Shown: positions 44,501 to 52,183, counted from the first letter of the stretch. The stretch is DNA of 64,000 bases from Streptomyces sp. NRRL S-350 (GCF_000719705.1 NZ_JOHO01000010.1:116517-180516); one strand, 5' to 3'. The notes: generated by a model from the sequence alone, not told the origin. Numbers and translations are program-made.

Positions 44501-45742
44501 TGCCAGGTCGAACTTGGCCCCGGCGTAGGGGATTTCGAGCGGTTCGACGTCGATTCCCGGCAGGTCCAGCAGGTCCTTCCTGGACGGGTGCCAGGCGAAC
44601 ATGGTCTGGAACAGCGGCGTGTGGGCGGTGCTGCGCGGCGGGTTGACCAGCTCCACCACCTGCTCGAACGGCAGGTCCTGGTTCTTCAGGGCGTCCCTCA
44701 ACGCACCGCGCACCTGCTTCAGCACGGCCGACCCGGTCGGCGAGTCCGACAGGTCGACCCGGATGGCGAGGGAGTTGACGAAGAATCCGATCAGGTCGGA
44801 GAAGGTGCCGCGGCGGCGGTTCGCGGTCGGGACGCCGACGACGACGTCGGTCTGCCCCGTCAGCCGCGACAGGACGACGGACCAGCCGGCCAGGACGGCC
44901 ACGAACAGGGTGCCGCCCTGCTGCCGGGCGAGCGCCTTGAGGGCGGTGCCGAGTTCCCGGTCGAGGCGGACCGGCACCCGGCCGCCGCGGTAGTCCTGCT
45001 CCGGCGGGCGCGGCCGGTCGGTGGGCAGTTCGAGCAGGGCCGGCGCGTCGGCCAGGGCTTCCCGCCAGTGCGCGGCCTGCGCGGCCGGTTCGTCGCCGGC
45101 CGCCCACTCCTGCTGCCAGCGGGTGTAGTCGGCGTACTGCAGGGCCAGTGGCGGCAGCGGGGAGTCCGCGCCGTCCCGGAACGCCGTGTACAGCGTTCCG
45201 AGCTCGCGCAGCATCACGTTCATGGACCAGCCGTCGAACACCGCGTGGTGCAGCGTCAGCAGCAGCACGTGGTGCTGCTCGGCCAGGACGATCAGCCGGC
45301 CGCGTGCCAGCGGGCCGCGGCCCAGGTCGAAGGGCGTGTCGGACTCGGCACGCTGCAGGGCGGTGACGCGCGCCGCGGCGTCCGCGAGCCCGGTCAGGTC
45401 GTCCACCGTGAGGCAGTAGCCGGAGTCGGGCGGACCGATCAGCTGGTGGACGCCGCCCCCGGTGGCGACCAGCCGGGTGCGGAGGACCTCGTGCCGGGAG
45501 ACCAGTTCGTCGAGCGCACGGGTGAGCGCCGCGCGGTCCAGCCGGCCGCGCAGGGTGAACGCCATGGTCTCGTTGTACGCCTGGCTGGCCCCCTCCAACT
45601 GCGAGAGCACCCAGAGCCGTTGCTGTCCTGACGACAGCTCGGGAAGCCGGCCGTCGGCGGCCGTCGGGGTGTCGGCGTGCCGCGCGGTACGCGCATCGGC
45701 CCGGTCGGTGGTGGTGCCGTGGGGGTGGTGCGTCTCCGACAA
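41519..45742 (-). CDS. NRPS module C-A-PCP-TE
   Basis: A 1407-residue single-module synthetase. A condensation domain (about 35-460, active site HHAVFDG near 167) is followed by an adenylation domain (about 500-990, IYTSGSTGRPKG; manual code DAHFLGGLYK, which I cannot assign), a carrier protein (about 1005-1080, DLGGTSISAIK) and a type I thioesterase (about 1090-1375, GLSYGG). The thioesterase carries an Asp/Thr/Gln-rich insertion of about 55 residues (DSTDDTAGTGDADR onward), and the protein ends in a Pro/Ala/Ser tail. The start is a TTG at 45742 with AAAAAGG 7 bases upstream; no better ATG or GTG is in frame before the first C-domain motif. It is the first gene of the cluster operon. No MbtH-like gene is in the window. 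Confidence 0.9.
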   Translation of the reverse strand: MSETHHPHGTTTDRADARTARHADTPTAADGRLPELSSGQQRLWVLSQLEGASQAYNETMAFTLRGRLDRAALTRALDELVSRHEVLRTRLVATGGGVHQLIGPPDSGYCLTVDDLTGLADAAARVTALQRAESDTPFDLGRGPLARGRLIVLAEQHHVLLLTLHHAVFDGWSMNVMLRELGTLYTAFRDGADSPLPPLALQYADYTRWQQEWAAGDEPAAQAAHWREALADAPALLELPTDRPRPPEQDYRGGRVPVRLDRELGTALKALARQQGGTLFVAVLAGWSVVLSRLTGQTDVVVGVPTANRRRGTFSDLIGFFVNSLAIRVDLSDSPTGSAVLKQVRGALRDALKNQDLPFEQVVELVNPPRSTAHTPLFQTMFAWHPSRKDLLDLPGIDVEPLEIPYAGAKFDLALSLAEEDDGRVVGHLDYAGALFDHETAERYAGYLRRVLTQLVDRPDLGVDELELMSEEERRRVLSDWSGADRADRADEPDRDQPDRDGAAAAGLVDRFQAQVRSRPTAPALVCDGERFDYAALDHRVNRLAHALIARGVGPDQVVGLHSGRSAELVVGVLGILKAGAAYLPLDPGQPLERLAAMVEDAVPALVLSDADVPPEGWLSLGAVEAEAERDDAPGITVGPSRLAYVIYTSGSTGRPKGVAVTHGSVTNLFDTWLARFGDTPGEAASAWSSIGFDASVHELLMPLTTGAVLHLVPDELRGDPEGLLDWMREHRIVQAFLPPSYVKWIDEDPVARLDGLVLRQLLTGVESLPEMALHRLRQALPGLRVCYGYGPTEATLYSTAYTDPQPLDRQCPIGRPLDNTRLYLLDRRLRPVPTGVSGEVYLGGASLARGYLHRPDLTAERFVDDPFVPGERLYRTGDLARWLPDGNAQYLGRSDDQVKLRGFRIEPGEVEAALLALPGVQEAAVLADRDAAGELRLVAGLGTGDAEPRRPHEWRAALARRLPDYMVPALFVELPQLPLNRSGKLDRAALLAAARAATPAQVNTASPRDHVEMALHTIWRRVLLHPGIGISDNFFDLGGTSISAIKVALAVREEFGESLPIRDIVQNPTIEALAERLRAGAAGAPDGNLVEFRKGDGQQRVVCVHPAGGTAFCYLSLAAALPDHVGVLGVQSPGINPGETPLPTIEAMAEHYLSLVEPRPDESLVLCGLSYGGLVAHEMGRRLALAGHTRLSVVLLDTHGTEDAEQLASIEPVPMAEFRDKLIRFNGMYPGIEDEQIDRYFRIYNHNRMTAGGYQAPPSPARLVLVEATGDSTDDTAGTGDADRTVDSDRTGADDADRTGDEGSAGAGSSAQQEPQAQEQATDVRAFWQRRAGGGLLVEPVACGHWDLLESQEVPRIAELIAAELDRFQVPPPPAAPAPPAPPSFPASPSPSPAAGQSAAASAVEA

Positions 45743-46146
45743 AGCCAGACCTTTTTCCTGAGGGGGCCATTGCAGGGATCGAAGCGCCGTGATCGGCGCC
45801 CCCGATCAGGTCGCTTCGACCGGGCGCGGGGCGCAGGTGGTGACAGTCGGTCAGCTGCCCGTGGGAGCAGGCGAACCGGGGCGGCGCATGGCGGTGCCGT
45901 CGAGGTCAGCGGCGATCGAACGTGGTGGATCTATGACCATGGATGCCAAGTTAAGATCACTAACTCGGCCCGAGGCAAGAGTCTGCGACCACTTCCCCTG
46001 CCGACCCCCAGGTACGGGCCGGTCGGACACGGTGCGTCACGCGGCAGCGCCAGCGCGCCCGATCCGGATCCGGTACCGACGAGGTCGGCCACCGCTCGAC
46101 CCCGCCGCCGAGGGGCCAGCCCGGAGCGGGCCCTCGGCGGAAGCGG
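45743..46146. other. Promoter region of the NRPS operon
   Basis: This 404-base stretch has no convincing gene. Its middle (45925-45970) is clearly lower in GC than the surroundings and contains an inverted repeat (45949-45965). The NRPS operon must start here. Confidence 0.55.
45949..45965. promoter_or_regulatory. Inverted repeat in low-GC patch upstream of NRPS operon
   Basis: AGTTA (45949-45953) and TAACT (45961-45965) flank AGATCAC. The site is about 210 bases from the NRPS start and lies in the only AT-rich patch of the region, so it is a candidate regulator site or part of the promoter. Confidence 0.4.
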
Positions 46147-46660
46147 TCAGAGAATCGGCTCGCAGCCGATCGCCTTGCTGCCGGCGGTGAGGAACCGCCG
46201 TACGGGGTCCGCCTGGTCGGGGAGCAGGAAGGCGTCCCGAGGCCGTTCGGGCGGCCGCCGTCGACGGTGAAGAAGGTGTCCTTGCCCTGGCAGGTGGTGA
46301 CGAGCGTCCCGTCGGCGACCCAGCGGGCCTGCCCGAGACCGGACGCCTGCCTGCCGTCCTTCCGGGTCAGGGCGGTGGTTCGCGGCCCGATCGTGATCAC
46401 GAAGACCTCTGCCCGGCCGTCGTGCCGCGGATCGCCGCCGACCGTGCCGGACCAGATCGGCCGAACGCGGTGGTGGCCTGTTGCGGCATCCGCCAACGGG
46501 CCTCGGGGTTCTTCGCCGGGGCGAACCCGGGCAGCCCGCCGAGGTCGGACCGATCCGGGTCGGTCGCGGCACCCACGGGCGACAGGCCTTTCGGCGCCGG
46601 CAGCTCCCGGGCCGCGCGGGAGCGTGCCCTGCCGCGCCGTTGGCGAAGTGGCCTCGTTGC
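46147..46660 (-). pseudogene. Frameshifted remnant of an unidentified protein
   Basis: Protein-like sequence runs through three frames on the minus strand: RELPAPKGLSPVGAATDPDR and on to WRMPQQATTAFG, then IWSGTVGGDPRHDGRAEVF and WVADGTLVTTCQGKDTFFTVDGG, then RDAFLLPDQADPVRRFLTAG, ending with a stop at 46147. Two frame changes (near 46470 and near 46240) are needed to read it as one product, and a stop codon at 46661 closes the first frame upstream. The parts look like a continuous C-terminal domain. Sequencing error could also explain the shifts. I do not recognise the family. Confidence 0.5.
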
Positions 46661-46768
46661 CTACCCGCCGCGAAGGGGCGCCGTGCGCCGGAGGTGCGGG
46701 GGGCCGGCCGGGGCACCCCTGCCTCCGGGCACCCGCGCGTGCTCGGGAGTCCTCTCCGCAGGGGGCGG

Positions 46769-47572
46769 TCAGAACTCGTGGTCGTACACCACGGTCACCG
46801 GAGCGTGATCGCTCCATCGCTCGGCATGGGTGTCGGCCCGTTCGACGTAGGCCTCGATGGCCTTCGCGGCGAGGCCGGGAGTCGTGCACTGGAGGTCGAT
46901 GCGCCAGCCGGAGTCGTTGTCGAAGGCGCGGCCGCGGTAGGACCACCAGGTGTAGGGGCCGGTGCGGTCGGGGTGGAGGGCGCGGACGACGTCGACGTAG
47001 GCGGCTTCGGCGTAGACGCGGGAGAGCCAGGCGCGTTCTTCGGGGAGGAAGCCGGCGGACTTCTGGTTGGCCTTCCAGTTCTTGAGGTCTTCGGGGCGGT
47101 GGGCGATGTTCCAGTCGCCGCAGACGACGACTTCGCGGCCGTCGGCGGCGGCTCGGGTGCGCAGGGCGGTGAGGTGGTCGAGGAATTCCGCCATGAAGCG
47201 TTCCTTCTCGTCCTGGCGGTCGGTGCCGGCCTCGCCGGAGGGGAGGTAGAGGCTGGCGACCGTCAGGCCGGGCAGGTCGATTTCCAGGTACCTGCCCGAT
47301 TTGTCGAATTCCTCCGACCCGAATCCGATGACGGTGCGCTGTGGCTCCGTGCGGGACAGGATGGCGACGCCGGCGCGGCCCTTGGCGACGGAGGGGGCCC
47401 AGACCGTGTGCCAGCCGTCCAGGTCGCGCAGTTCGACGGGCAGTTGCTCGGGTTCGGAGCGCACCTCCTGGAGGCAGATCACGTCCGCCTGGGTGCCGGC
47501 CAGCCATTCGATGAAGCCCTTCTTGGCTGCGGCCCGGATTCCGTTCACGTTCACACTCGTCACCACGATCAC
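46769..47572 (-). CDS. xth: Exodeoxyribonuclease III family enzyme
   Basis: A 267-residue AP endonuclease/exonuclease of the ExoIII family. Active-site motifs in order: SVNVNGIRAA at the N-terminus, CLQEVR near residue 35 (metal-binding Glu), the catalytic block GDWNIAHRPEDL near 150, the AWLSRV segment, and SDHAPV at the C-terminus (catalytic His). Length matches the family. It acts in base excision repair, cutting at abasic sites and trimming 3' ends. The start is a GTG at 47572; two further GTG codons at 47566 and 47563 are possible. It is a stand-alone housekeeping-type gene next to the cluster, with a 10-bp tandem repeat upstream. Confidence 0.93.
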   Translation of the reverse strand: MIVVTSVNVNGIRAAAKKGFIEWLAGTQADVICLQEVRSEPEQLPVELRDLDGWHTVWAPSVAKGRAGVAILSRTEPQRTVIGFGSEEFDKSGRYLEIDLPGLTVASLYLPSGEAGTDRQDEKERFMAEFLDHLTALRTRAAADGREVVVCGDWNIAHRPEDLKNWKANQKSAGFLPEERAWLSRVYAEAAYVDVVRALHPDRTGPYTWWSYRGRAFDNDSGWRIDLQCTTPGLAAKAIEAYVERADTHAERWSDHAPVTVVYDHEF

Positions 47573-47655
47573 CCGGGCAGCCTACCGACTGGCCGTACCC
47601 GGCCCGAATCGTGACGCGCGGCAGCCCGGTGGGTGGGCCGGATGTCGGCAGTTGC

Positions 47656-47725
47656 TGACACGAACTGACACGAACTGACGTGAGCTGACATGGGCTGACA
47701 TGGGCTGATGCAAGCTGACGTGAAC
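47656..47725. repeat. 10-bp tandem repeat, seven units
   Basis: Seven consecutive decamers begin at 47656 (TGACACGAAC twice, TGACGTGAGC, TGACATGGGC twice, TGATGCAAGC, TGACGTGAAC). The array ends 206 bases before the GntR gene and starts 83 bases upstream of the exonuclease start. The 10-bp period places each unit on the same face of the DNA helix. Confidence 0.9.
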
Positions 47726-47931
47726 GCGGCATGAAGATGTGCGACAGTCGCATCACGCCTCCGCATTGGTCTTGACCATCTCCGGACGCAGCCCCTAGGG
47801 TCGCTTACTGCAAGGACCTTTAATAAAGAAGGACGGATAAAGGCTCGCTCTCCCACCTGCCGCAACAGCGGGCAGCGGGCCCGGATCCGCCCTCCTTGGC
47901 GCAGGGCGGACGGACACAGGTGGAGGACGCG

Positions 47932-48714
47932 GTGGGAACGACTGGACAGCTTTCTGCGGTGCCGGAGCCGAAGTACTGGCACCTGCGCACGGTGCTGCTG
48001 CGGGCCATCGACTCGGAGTTCTCCATCGGTCAGATCCTGCCCAACGAGCGTGAGCTGGCCGCCCGCTTCGGCGTGGCCCGGGCGACGCTGCGCCAGGCGC
48101 TCGACCAGCTGGAGCTGGAGGGCCGCCTGGTGCGCCGCCGGGGGATCGGCACGCTGATCGCGGCCCCGCGCGTGGGTGTCCCGGTCAACCGGCAGGAGGA
48201 GGGCTGGCCCGGGGTCGGCCGCAGCCAGGCCTGGCGGACGGTCGACTGCACCACCGCCCCCGCCTCCGCGCAGCTGGCGACGGGCCTGGGCATCGCCGAG
48301 GGCGCCACCGTGCACACCGTCCGCCGGGTTCGCCTGGTGGAGGGCCGCGCGATGGCCACCGAGTCGCTGCACGTCCCGGCCGCCGCCCTGCCGCACCTGC
48401 CCGGCTTCCGTGCCGAGAGCGACCGTGCCCGCTCGGTGCTGCGCCAGCTGGAGCGACTGGAGGTGGACGGCGAGTCGCGCGCGGTCGAGCTCGGCGTCGC
48501 CGAGGCCGAGGAGGCCGCCCTGCTGGAGCGCCCGCCCGGCTCCCCGGTGCTGGTCATGACCACCCAGTACGTCTCCACCGGACGTCTGGTGGCGCTCGCC
48601 GTCTCCACCTACCGTGCGGACACCTGCAAGCTGACGTTCGGCGAGACCGGCCTGGTCGAGGTCACCCCGGCCGTCCCGGTCGCCGCGACGGCGGAGGTCC
48701 GCACCGCCTCCTGA
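47932..48714 (+). CDS. GntR-family regulator with UTRA domain
   Basis: A 260-residue HutC-subfamily regulator. The winged helix includes ILPNERELAARFGVARATLRQALDQLELEGRL with a wing LVRRRGIGTLI (residues about 30-80). The UTRA ligand-binding domain covers about 95-245 (GIAEGATVHTVRRVRLVEGRAMATESLHVP, and PVLVMTTQYVSTGRLVALAVSTYRAD). Such proteins sense small acids, sugars or amino-acid derivatives. The GTG start at 47932 has GGAGG about 5 bases upstream; an in-frame ATG lies at 47896. The upstream region is AT-rich (TTTAATAAAGAAGG near 47820). It is monocistronic, followed by a hairpin. The target genes are not evident. Confidence 0.88.
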   Translation: MGTTGQLSAVPEPKYWHLRTVLLRAIDSEFSIGQILPNERELAARFGVARATLRQALDQLELEGRLVRRRGIGTLIAAPRVGVPVNRQEEGWPGVGRSQAWRTVDCTTAPASAQLATGLGIAEGATVHTVRRVRLVEGRAMATESLHVPAAALPHLPGFRAESDRARSVLRQLERLEVDGESRAVELGVAEAEEAALLERPPGSPVLVMTTQYVSTGRLVALAVSTYRADTCKLTFGETGLVEVTPAVPVAATAEVRTAS

Positions 48715-48739
48715 ACCGCCTCCCGCAAACCCTCGGGCC

Positions 48740-48772
48740 GAGGCCCGGTCGCCCAAGTGGCGTCCGGGCCTC
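48740..48772. terminator. Hairpin between converging GntR and ROK genes
   Basis: GAGGCCCGG (48740-48748) pairs with CCGGGCCTC (48764-48772), and the loop contains a further GCC/GGC pairing. It lies 26 bases after the GntR stop and 75 bases before the ROK stop. Confidence 0.7.
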
Positions 48773-48847
48773 TGCCGTTGGCCGCGGTGGGCGTGGCGAC
48801 CGTCCGCCGCGGCCGTCGTCGGCCGGCCGGTCCCCGCCGTCGCGCGG

Positions 48848-50011
48848 TCAGGTCCGCGGCGGGTCGACCGCGAAGAGCTGGTCCTCGACGTGGTCCAGGG
48901 CCACGCGCAGGGCGCCCATCGCCACCACCTCCGATCCGAGGGCCGCCAGGGCGACCTCGGGGGCGCGCAGGGTGAACTGGGCGAGGCGTTCGCGCAGCGG
49001 ACCGAGGACGCCGTCGAGGCCGGCCGCCCAGCCGCCGATGACCACCAGTTGCGGGTCGATGGCCAGGACGAGCGCGGCGACGCCCTGGACGAGGCGGGTG
49101 AGGAAGCGGTCCATGGCGACCTTGGCGACCTCGTCGCCCTCCCGGGCCAGGCGCAGGACGCGGGCGACGGCGGCCTCGTCCAGGGGGTTGAGCGGCTTGC
49201 CGGTGGTGGACAGCAGACGCTCGGGGGTGACTTCCTGGCCGAGCAGGTGCAGGGCACCGATCTCGCCGGCCGCGCCGCCGTAGCCGCGGTGCAGCTTGCC
49301 GTTGATGAGGGAGCCGGCGCCGGGGCTGAGGCCGGCCATCACGAAGACGACGTCGTCGGCGCCGACCGCCGAGCCCTGCCAGTGCTCGGCGATGGCGGCG
49401 AGGTTGGCGTCGTTCTCGATGAGGACCGGGCAGCGGAACGAGCGCCGGAGCCGGGCGCCGAGGTCGAGGCCGGTCCAGCCGGGCATCGCGGTGCCGAGTT
49501 GCACGGTGCCCTCGCGGTCCACGATGCCGGGGGTGCCGATGCCGACGGACCACAGGTTGTCGCGGGAGACGCCGGCCTTGCGCAGCACCTCGGCGACGGC
49601 GGTACGGACGGCGGTGAGCCGGTCCTCGGCGTCCAGGGTCTCGTCGACGGGCTTGAAGTGACTGCCCACCACCTCGCCGGTGAGGTCGGCCAGGATGACG
49701 CGGATGTCGTGCACGCCGATCTCGATGCCGAGGATGTGCCCGGCCTCGGCGCGGAAGCGGAACCAGCGGGCCGGGCGGCCCCGGCGGCCGGGCCCGGGTT
49801 GCCCGTCCTCCTTCGGCTGCTCGACCTCGGCGACCAGCCCGGTCTCGACCAGGCCCTCGATCACGCCCTCGACGGTCGGGCGGGAGAGCCCCGTCTCGCC
49901 GACGAGCTGAGTGAGGGTCACGGAGTGGCCGTTCCGCAGCGCCCGGAGCGTGACCGCCGCGTTGATCCGCCGCAGCAGCGAGGAGTCTCCTCCGGTGAGC
50001 CGATCCGCCAA
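48848..50011 (-). CDS. ROK-family transcriptional regulator
   Basis: A 387-residue NagC/XylR-type protein. The N-terminal winged helix (INAAVTLRALRNGHSVTLTQLVGETGLSRPTVEGVIEGL) occupies about residues 15-60, followed by a Gly/Arg-rich linker. The ROK sugar-kinase-like domain has HILGIEIGVHDIRVILADLTG, GIGTPGIVDREG, ENDANLAAIAEHW and the block ending GGAAGEIGALHLL; the usual ROK zinc motif CxCGxxGC is absent. Loss of that motif is common in regulators and does not by itself remove sugar sensing. The start is taken as the TTG at 50011, with AAGGG 7 bases upstream; the open frame extends to 50200. ROK regulators in streptomycetes control xylose and other sugar genes, and a xylFGH operon lies 4 kb away. 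Confidence 0.85.
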   Translation of the reverse strand: MADRLTGGDSSLLRRINAAVTLRALRNGHSVTLTQLVGETGLSRPTVEGVIEGLVETGLVAEVEQPKEDGQPGPGRRGRPARWFRFRAEAGHILGIEIGVHDIRVILADLTGEVVGSHFKPVDETLDAEDRLTAVRTAVAEVLRKAGVSRDNLWSVGIGTPGIVDREGTVQLGTAMPGWTGLDLGARLRRSFRCPVLIENDANLAAIAEHWQGSAVGADDVVFVMAGLSPGAGSLINGKLHRGYGGAAGEIGALHLLGQEVTPERLLSTTGKPLNPLDEAAVARVLRLAREGDEVAKVAMDRFLTRLVQGVAALVLAIDPQLVVIGGWAAGLDGVLGPLRERLAQFTLRAPEVALAALGSEVVAMGALRVALDHVEDQLFAVDPPRT

Positions 50012-50460
50012 TGCGATGCCCTTCGCCGTTCGCGCGACTGCCCTGGCGCGCGGTGTCGAGTGCGCGGTGCCCACCGAGTGGCCCGCGGGGGTGCACCCCC
50101 GGAACGCGTCAGGGCGGCGGGGGCCACCTGCGCGGGGGCCGGAGGACATGCGGAGCCTACCCGGGCACGGGGCGGGGCGGCGAGGATCCTTGCAGCTCAT
50201 CCGGGCTTCGGTATCGAAATGGTACGGATCGGGTTGCGGCGCGTGACCCGGGCTTCACCGGGCGTCCACGGACGGGTCCGCCGTGGGGCCGACCGGGCCG
50301 ACCGGGCCTGCCGGGCCTGCCAGGACTCGAGGCCGGCCCGGGTGCTGTCCGGCGCCTGGTTCGGGTCAGGCCCGGTTCACTCCGGCTCCGGTTCACTCCA
50401 GCCCCCGGTTCAGTCCAGCCGCCGGCTCACTCCGACCCCCGGTTCCATCCGCCCCCCGGC
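50012..50460. other. Intergenic region with tandem repeats
   Basis: No gene is supported here. The stretch carries the ROK promoter region at its left end, short GACCGGGCC/TGCCGGGCC repeats near 50290-50325, and a 17-bp repeat array from 50372 to the end. Confidence 0.55.
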
Positions 50461-50472
50461 TCAGTCCACCCG
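50372..50472. repeat. 17-bp tandem repeat overlapping a gene end
   Basis: Six units with CCGG starts at 50372, 50388, 50405, 50422, 50439 and 50456 (periods 16, then 17) follow the pattern CCGGTTCACTCCAGCCC. The last unit includes the stop codon (50461-50463) and last three sense codons of the adenylation-methyltransferase-like gene. Confidence 0.88.
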
Positions 50473-52005
50473 GGCCGCGAACAGCCGTTGCCCCAGCAGC
50501 CCCATCGGGTGCCCGTCCTCCGGCAGCGTCAGGACGGTCGGGCAGCCCGCCGCGGCGAGGGCGTCCCGCCAGTGCTCCGTCGGCCGGGCGGGCAGGGCCC
50601 GGCCGTCGCCGGTGACGAGGAGGTCGAGCTGTTCGGCGGTGGGTGCGAGCAGGAGCAGCCGGCCGCCGGGGGCGAGCAGCCGGACCAGCGCCGGGACGGC
50701 TTCTTCGGGTGGGGCGGTCGCGGTGGCGACGATCAGGTCGTAGCGGCCGCCGTCGGGGCTGAGGTGGTGTTCGGCGTTCGGCCGGGGCCGGGCGGCGAGG
50801 GAACGGGCGGCGGCGGTCTCGGTGCCGTCGGGGTCGGGTTCGAGGACGCGTAGCGGCGCGGGGCCGTCGTGCGCTTCGACGGTCCCGCGTATGAGCATGC
50901 CGAGGGCGGCGCCGAGGTAGCCGCGGGCGGCGGTCCAGCGGACCGGGGCGGCGCCCGGGCGGGGTGCTTCCTCGCCGGTGATGAGCCGGGGCAGCCGCAG
51001 CGCGCCGCGCCGTAGGCGGTCCAGGGCGGCGGCGGGTCCGAGCCCGTCGGCCCAGGCTTCGACGGCGGGGCGCCAGGCTTCCCGGGCTTCGGCGGGGGTG
51101 ATTGCGGGGCCGCCGTGGAAGACCGCGCCCTGGGCGCCGCCGTCGTGACGGGTGATCATGCCGTGCCGGGCGAGGGCTTCCAGCCAGCGGGCGACGCGGG
51201 GGCGCTGGGCGGGGGCGACCATGGCGGTGGCGAGGATCTCGGCCTCGGGGTGCCCGCGGTCGGGGTCGGTGAGGACGCCGTTCTGCTGGAGGGTGAGGAG
51301 CAGGGCGTGGAGTACGGCCCGGTCGAGGTGGGTGCCGAAGTCGAGGAGGTGTTCGGCGGTGACGCCGATGCTGTGTTTCCAGGCGGCGGCCGTGGCGGCG
51401 TCGGCGTCGGCGCGCAGGCGGCGGTCTGCGGCCTCGGCGTTGCTGTCGGGGGCGCGGACGTGGGCGAGGACGGCGCCGAGTGCGTCGACGGCGGCGTACA
51501 CGTCGTCCTGGCGGGGTTCGGGGCCGACGTGCAGGACGAGGCGCAGCGCGCTGAGGTCGTGGGTGCTGTGGCCGGGGGTGCGGCTGAGCCGCCAGAGCAG
51601 GGCGGAGGGCAGGCTGAGGTGGGTGGTGCCGTTGGCGGCGATGGCGGCGAGCTGCTGCTCGGGTTGCTGCTCGGGGTCGGCGCAGTGGACGGTGCCTCCG
51701 GCGAGCAGGGTGGCGAGGGCGAGTTCGACGGCGAGGTCGGTGACGGGGTGCAGCACGGTGTGCCGGATCGGGGGCGGGCCGAGGACGCCGGCCCAGTAGC
51801 GCAGTCGTTGTTCGGCGGCGCGGGCGGCGGTGGGGGTGAGGGCGGCGTGCTCGGCGACGCGTTCGGCGAGGGCCCGTGGCAGGGCGCCCGGCGGGGAGGC
51901 GCCGAGCAGCAGGCCGGTGCCGCTGATCGCGCGCCCGTCGGCGACGACGGCGGGTCGGTCGCCGCGTTCGCGCAGCGCGCTGACCAGGGCGGGAGTCGTG
52001 GGCAC
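50461..52005 (-). CDS. Degenerate adenylation-methyltransferase didomain protein
   Basis: A 514-residue protein that looks like parts of a biosynthetic megasynthase. The N-terminal 160 residues resemble the front half of an adenylate-forming domain (ALRERGDRPAVVADGRAISG, DLAVELALATLLAGGTVHCAD, THLSLPSALLWRL), but the P-loop, A5 and A7-A10 motifs are absent. Residues about 200-280 form a helical segment like the lid of polyketide or NRPS methyltransferases (AVLHALLLTLQQNGVL, RVARWLEALARHGMI). A methyltransferase-like fold follows (YDLIVATATAPPEEAVPALVRLLAPGGRLLLLAPT), yet the SAM-binding glycine motif reads LRVLEPDPDGTE. It is probably a pseudoenzyme or a regulator. The start is taken at the GTG at 52005 (GGAAG 8 bases upstream) rather than 52014, whose spacing would be nil. 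Confidence 0.7.
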   Translation of the reverse strand: MPTTPALVSALRERGDRPAVVADGRAISGTGLLLGASPPGALPRALAERVAEHAALTPTAARAAEQRLRYWAGVLGPPPIRHTVLHPVTDLAVELALATLLAGGTVHCADPEQQPEQQLAAIAANGTTHLSLPSALLWRLSRTPGHSTHDLSALRLVLHVGPEPRQDDVYAAVDALGAVLAHVRAPDSNAEAADRRLRADADAATAAAWKHSIGVTAEHLLDFGTHLDRAVLHALLLTLQQNGVLTDPDRGHPEAEILATAMVAPAQRPRVARWLEALARHGMITRHDGGAQGAVFHGGPAITPAEAREAWRPAVEAWADGLGPAAALDRLRRGALRLPRLITGEEAPRPGAAPVRWTAARGYLGAALGMLIRGTVEAHDGPAPLRVLEPDPDGTETAAARSLAARPRPNAEHHLSPDGGRYDLIVATATAPPEEAVPALVRLLAPGGRLLLLAPTAEQLDLLVTGDGRALPARPTEHWRDALAAAGCPTVLTLPEDGHPMGLLGQRLFAARVD

Positions 52006-52183
52006 GGTGATCACTTCCGGGTGCGGGGGAGAAACCGCACCACTGAACCATGCGGTCGGGCAGCGGGAGGCCGTCGGTGAGTCAAAATTCTGTAATGATT
52101 TTCATATCGGACAGCCAAGCGGCCTGGGCGAAGCCCTTGCGAAATGGACGGAACTTCGCATTCCGGAAGCGTGGCGCGATCCC

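Noticed and set aside
41992..45631. 1209-codon plus-strand open frame over the NRPS gene
   Set aside because: Shadow of the C-A-PCP-TE gene; no known domain in the translation.
41519..45742. MbtH-like gene near the NRPS genes
   Set aside because: No frame in 28-47 kb shows the MbtH tryptophan pattern. It may be supplied from elsewhere.
45789..46270. Plus-strand small genes upstream of the NRPS operon
   Set aside because: The frames at 45677-46270 and 45789-46190 are Arg/Gly/Pro-rich, with no ribosome-binding site and no motif. The stretch fits a promoter region.
48740..48772. Small RNA gene between GntR and ROK genes
   Set aside because: Only a simple hairpin consistent with a terminator is visible. 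There is no promoter-like sequence next to it.
47573..49257. Minus-strand frame opposite the GntR gene
   Set aside because: It crosses the hairpin and repeats; its translation is a shadow of the GntR and ROK coding regions.
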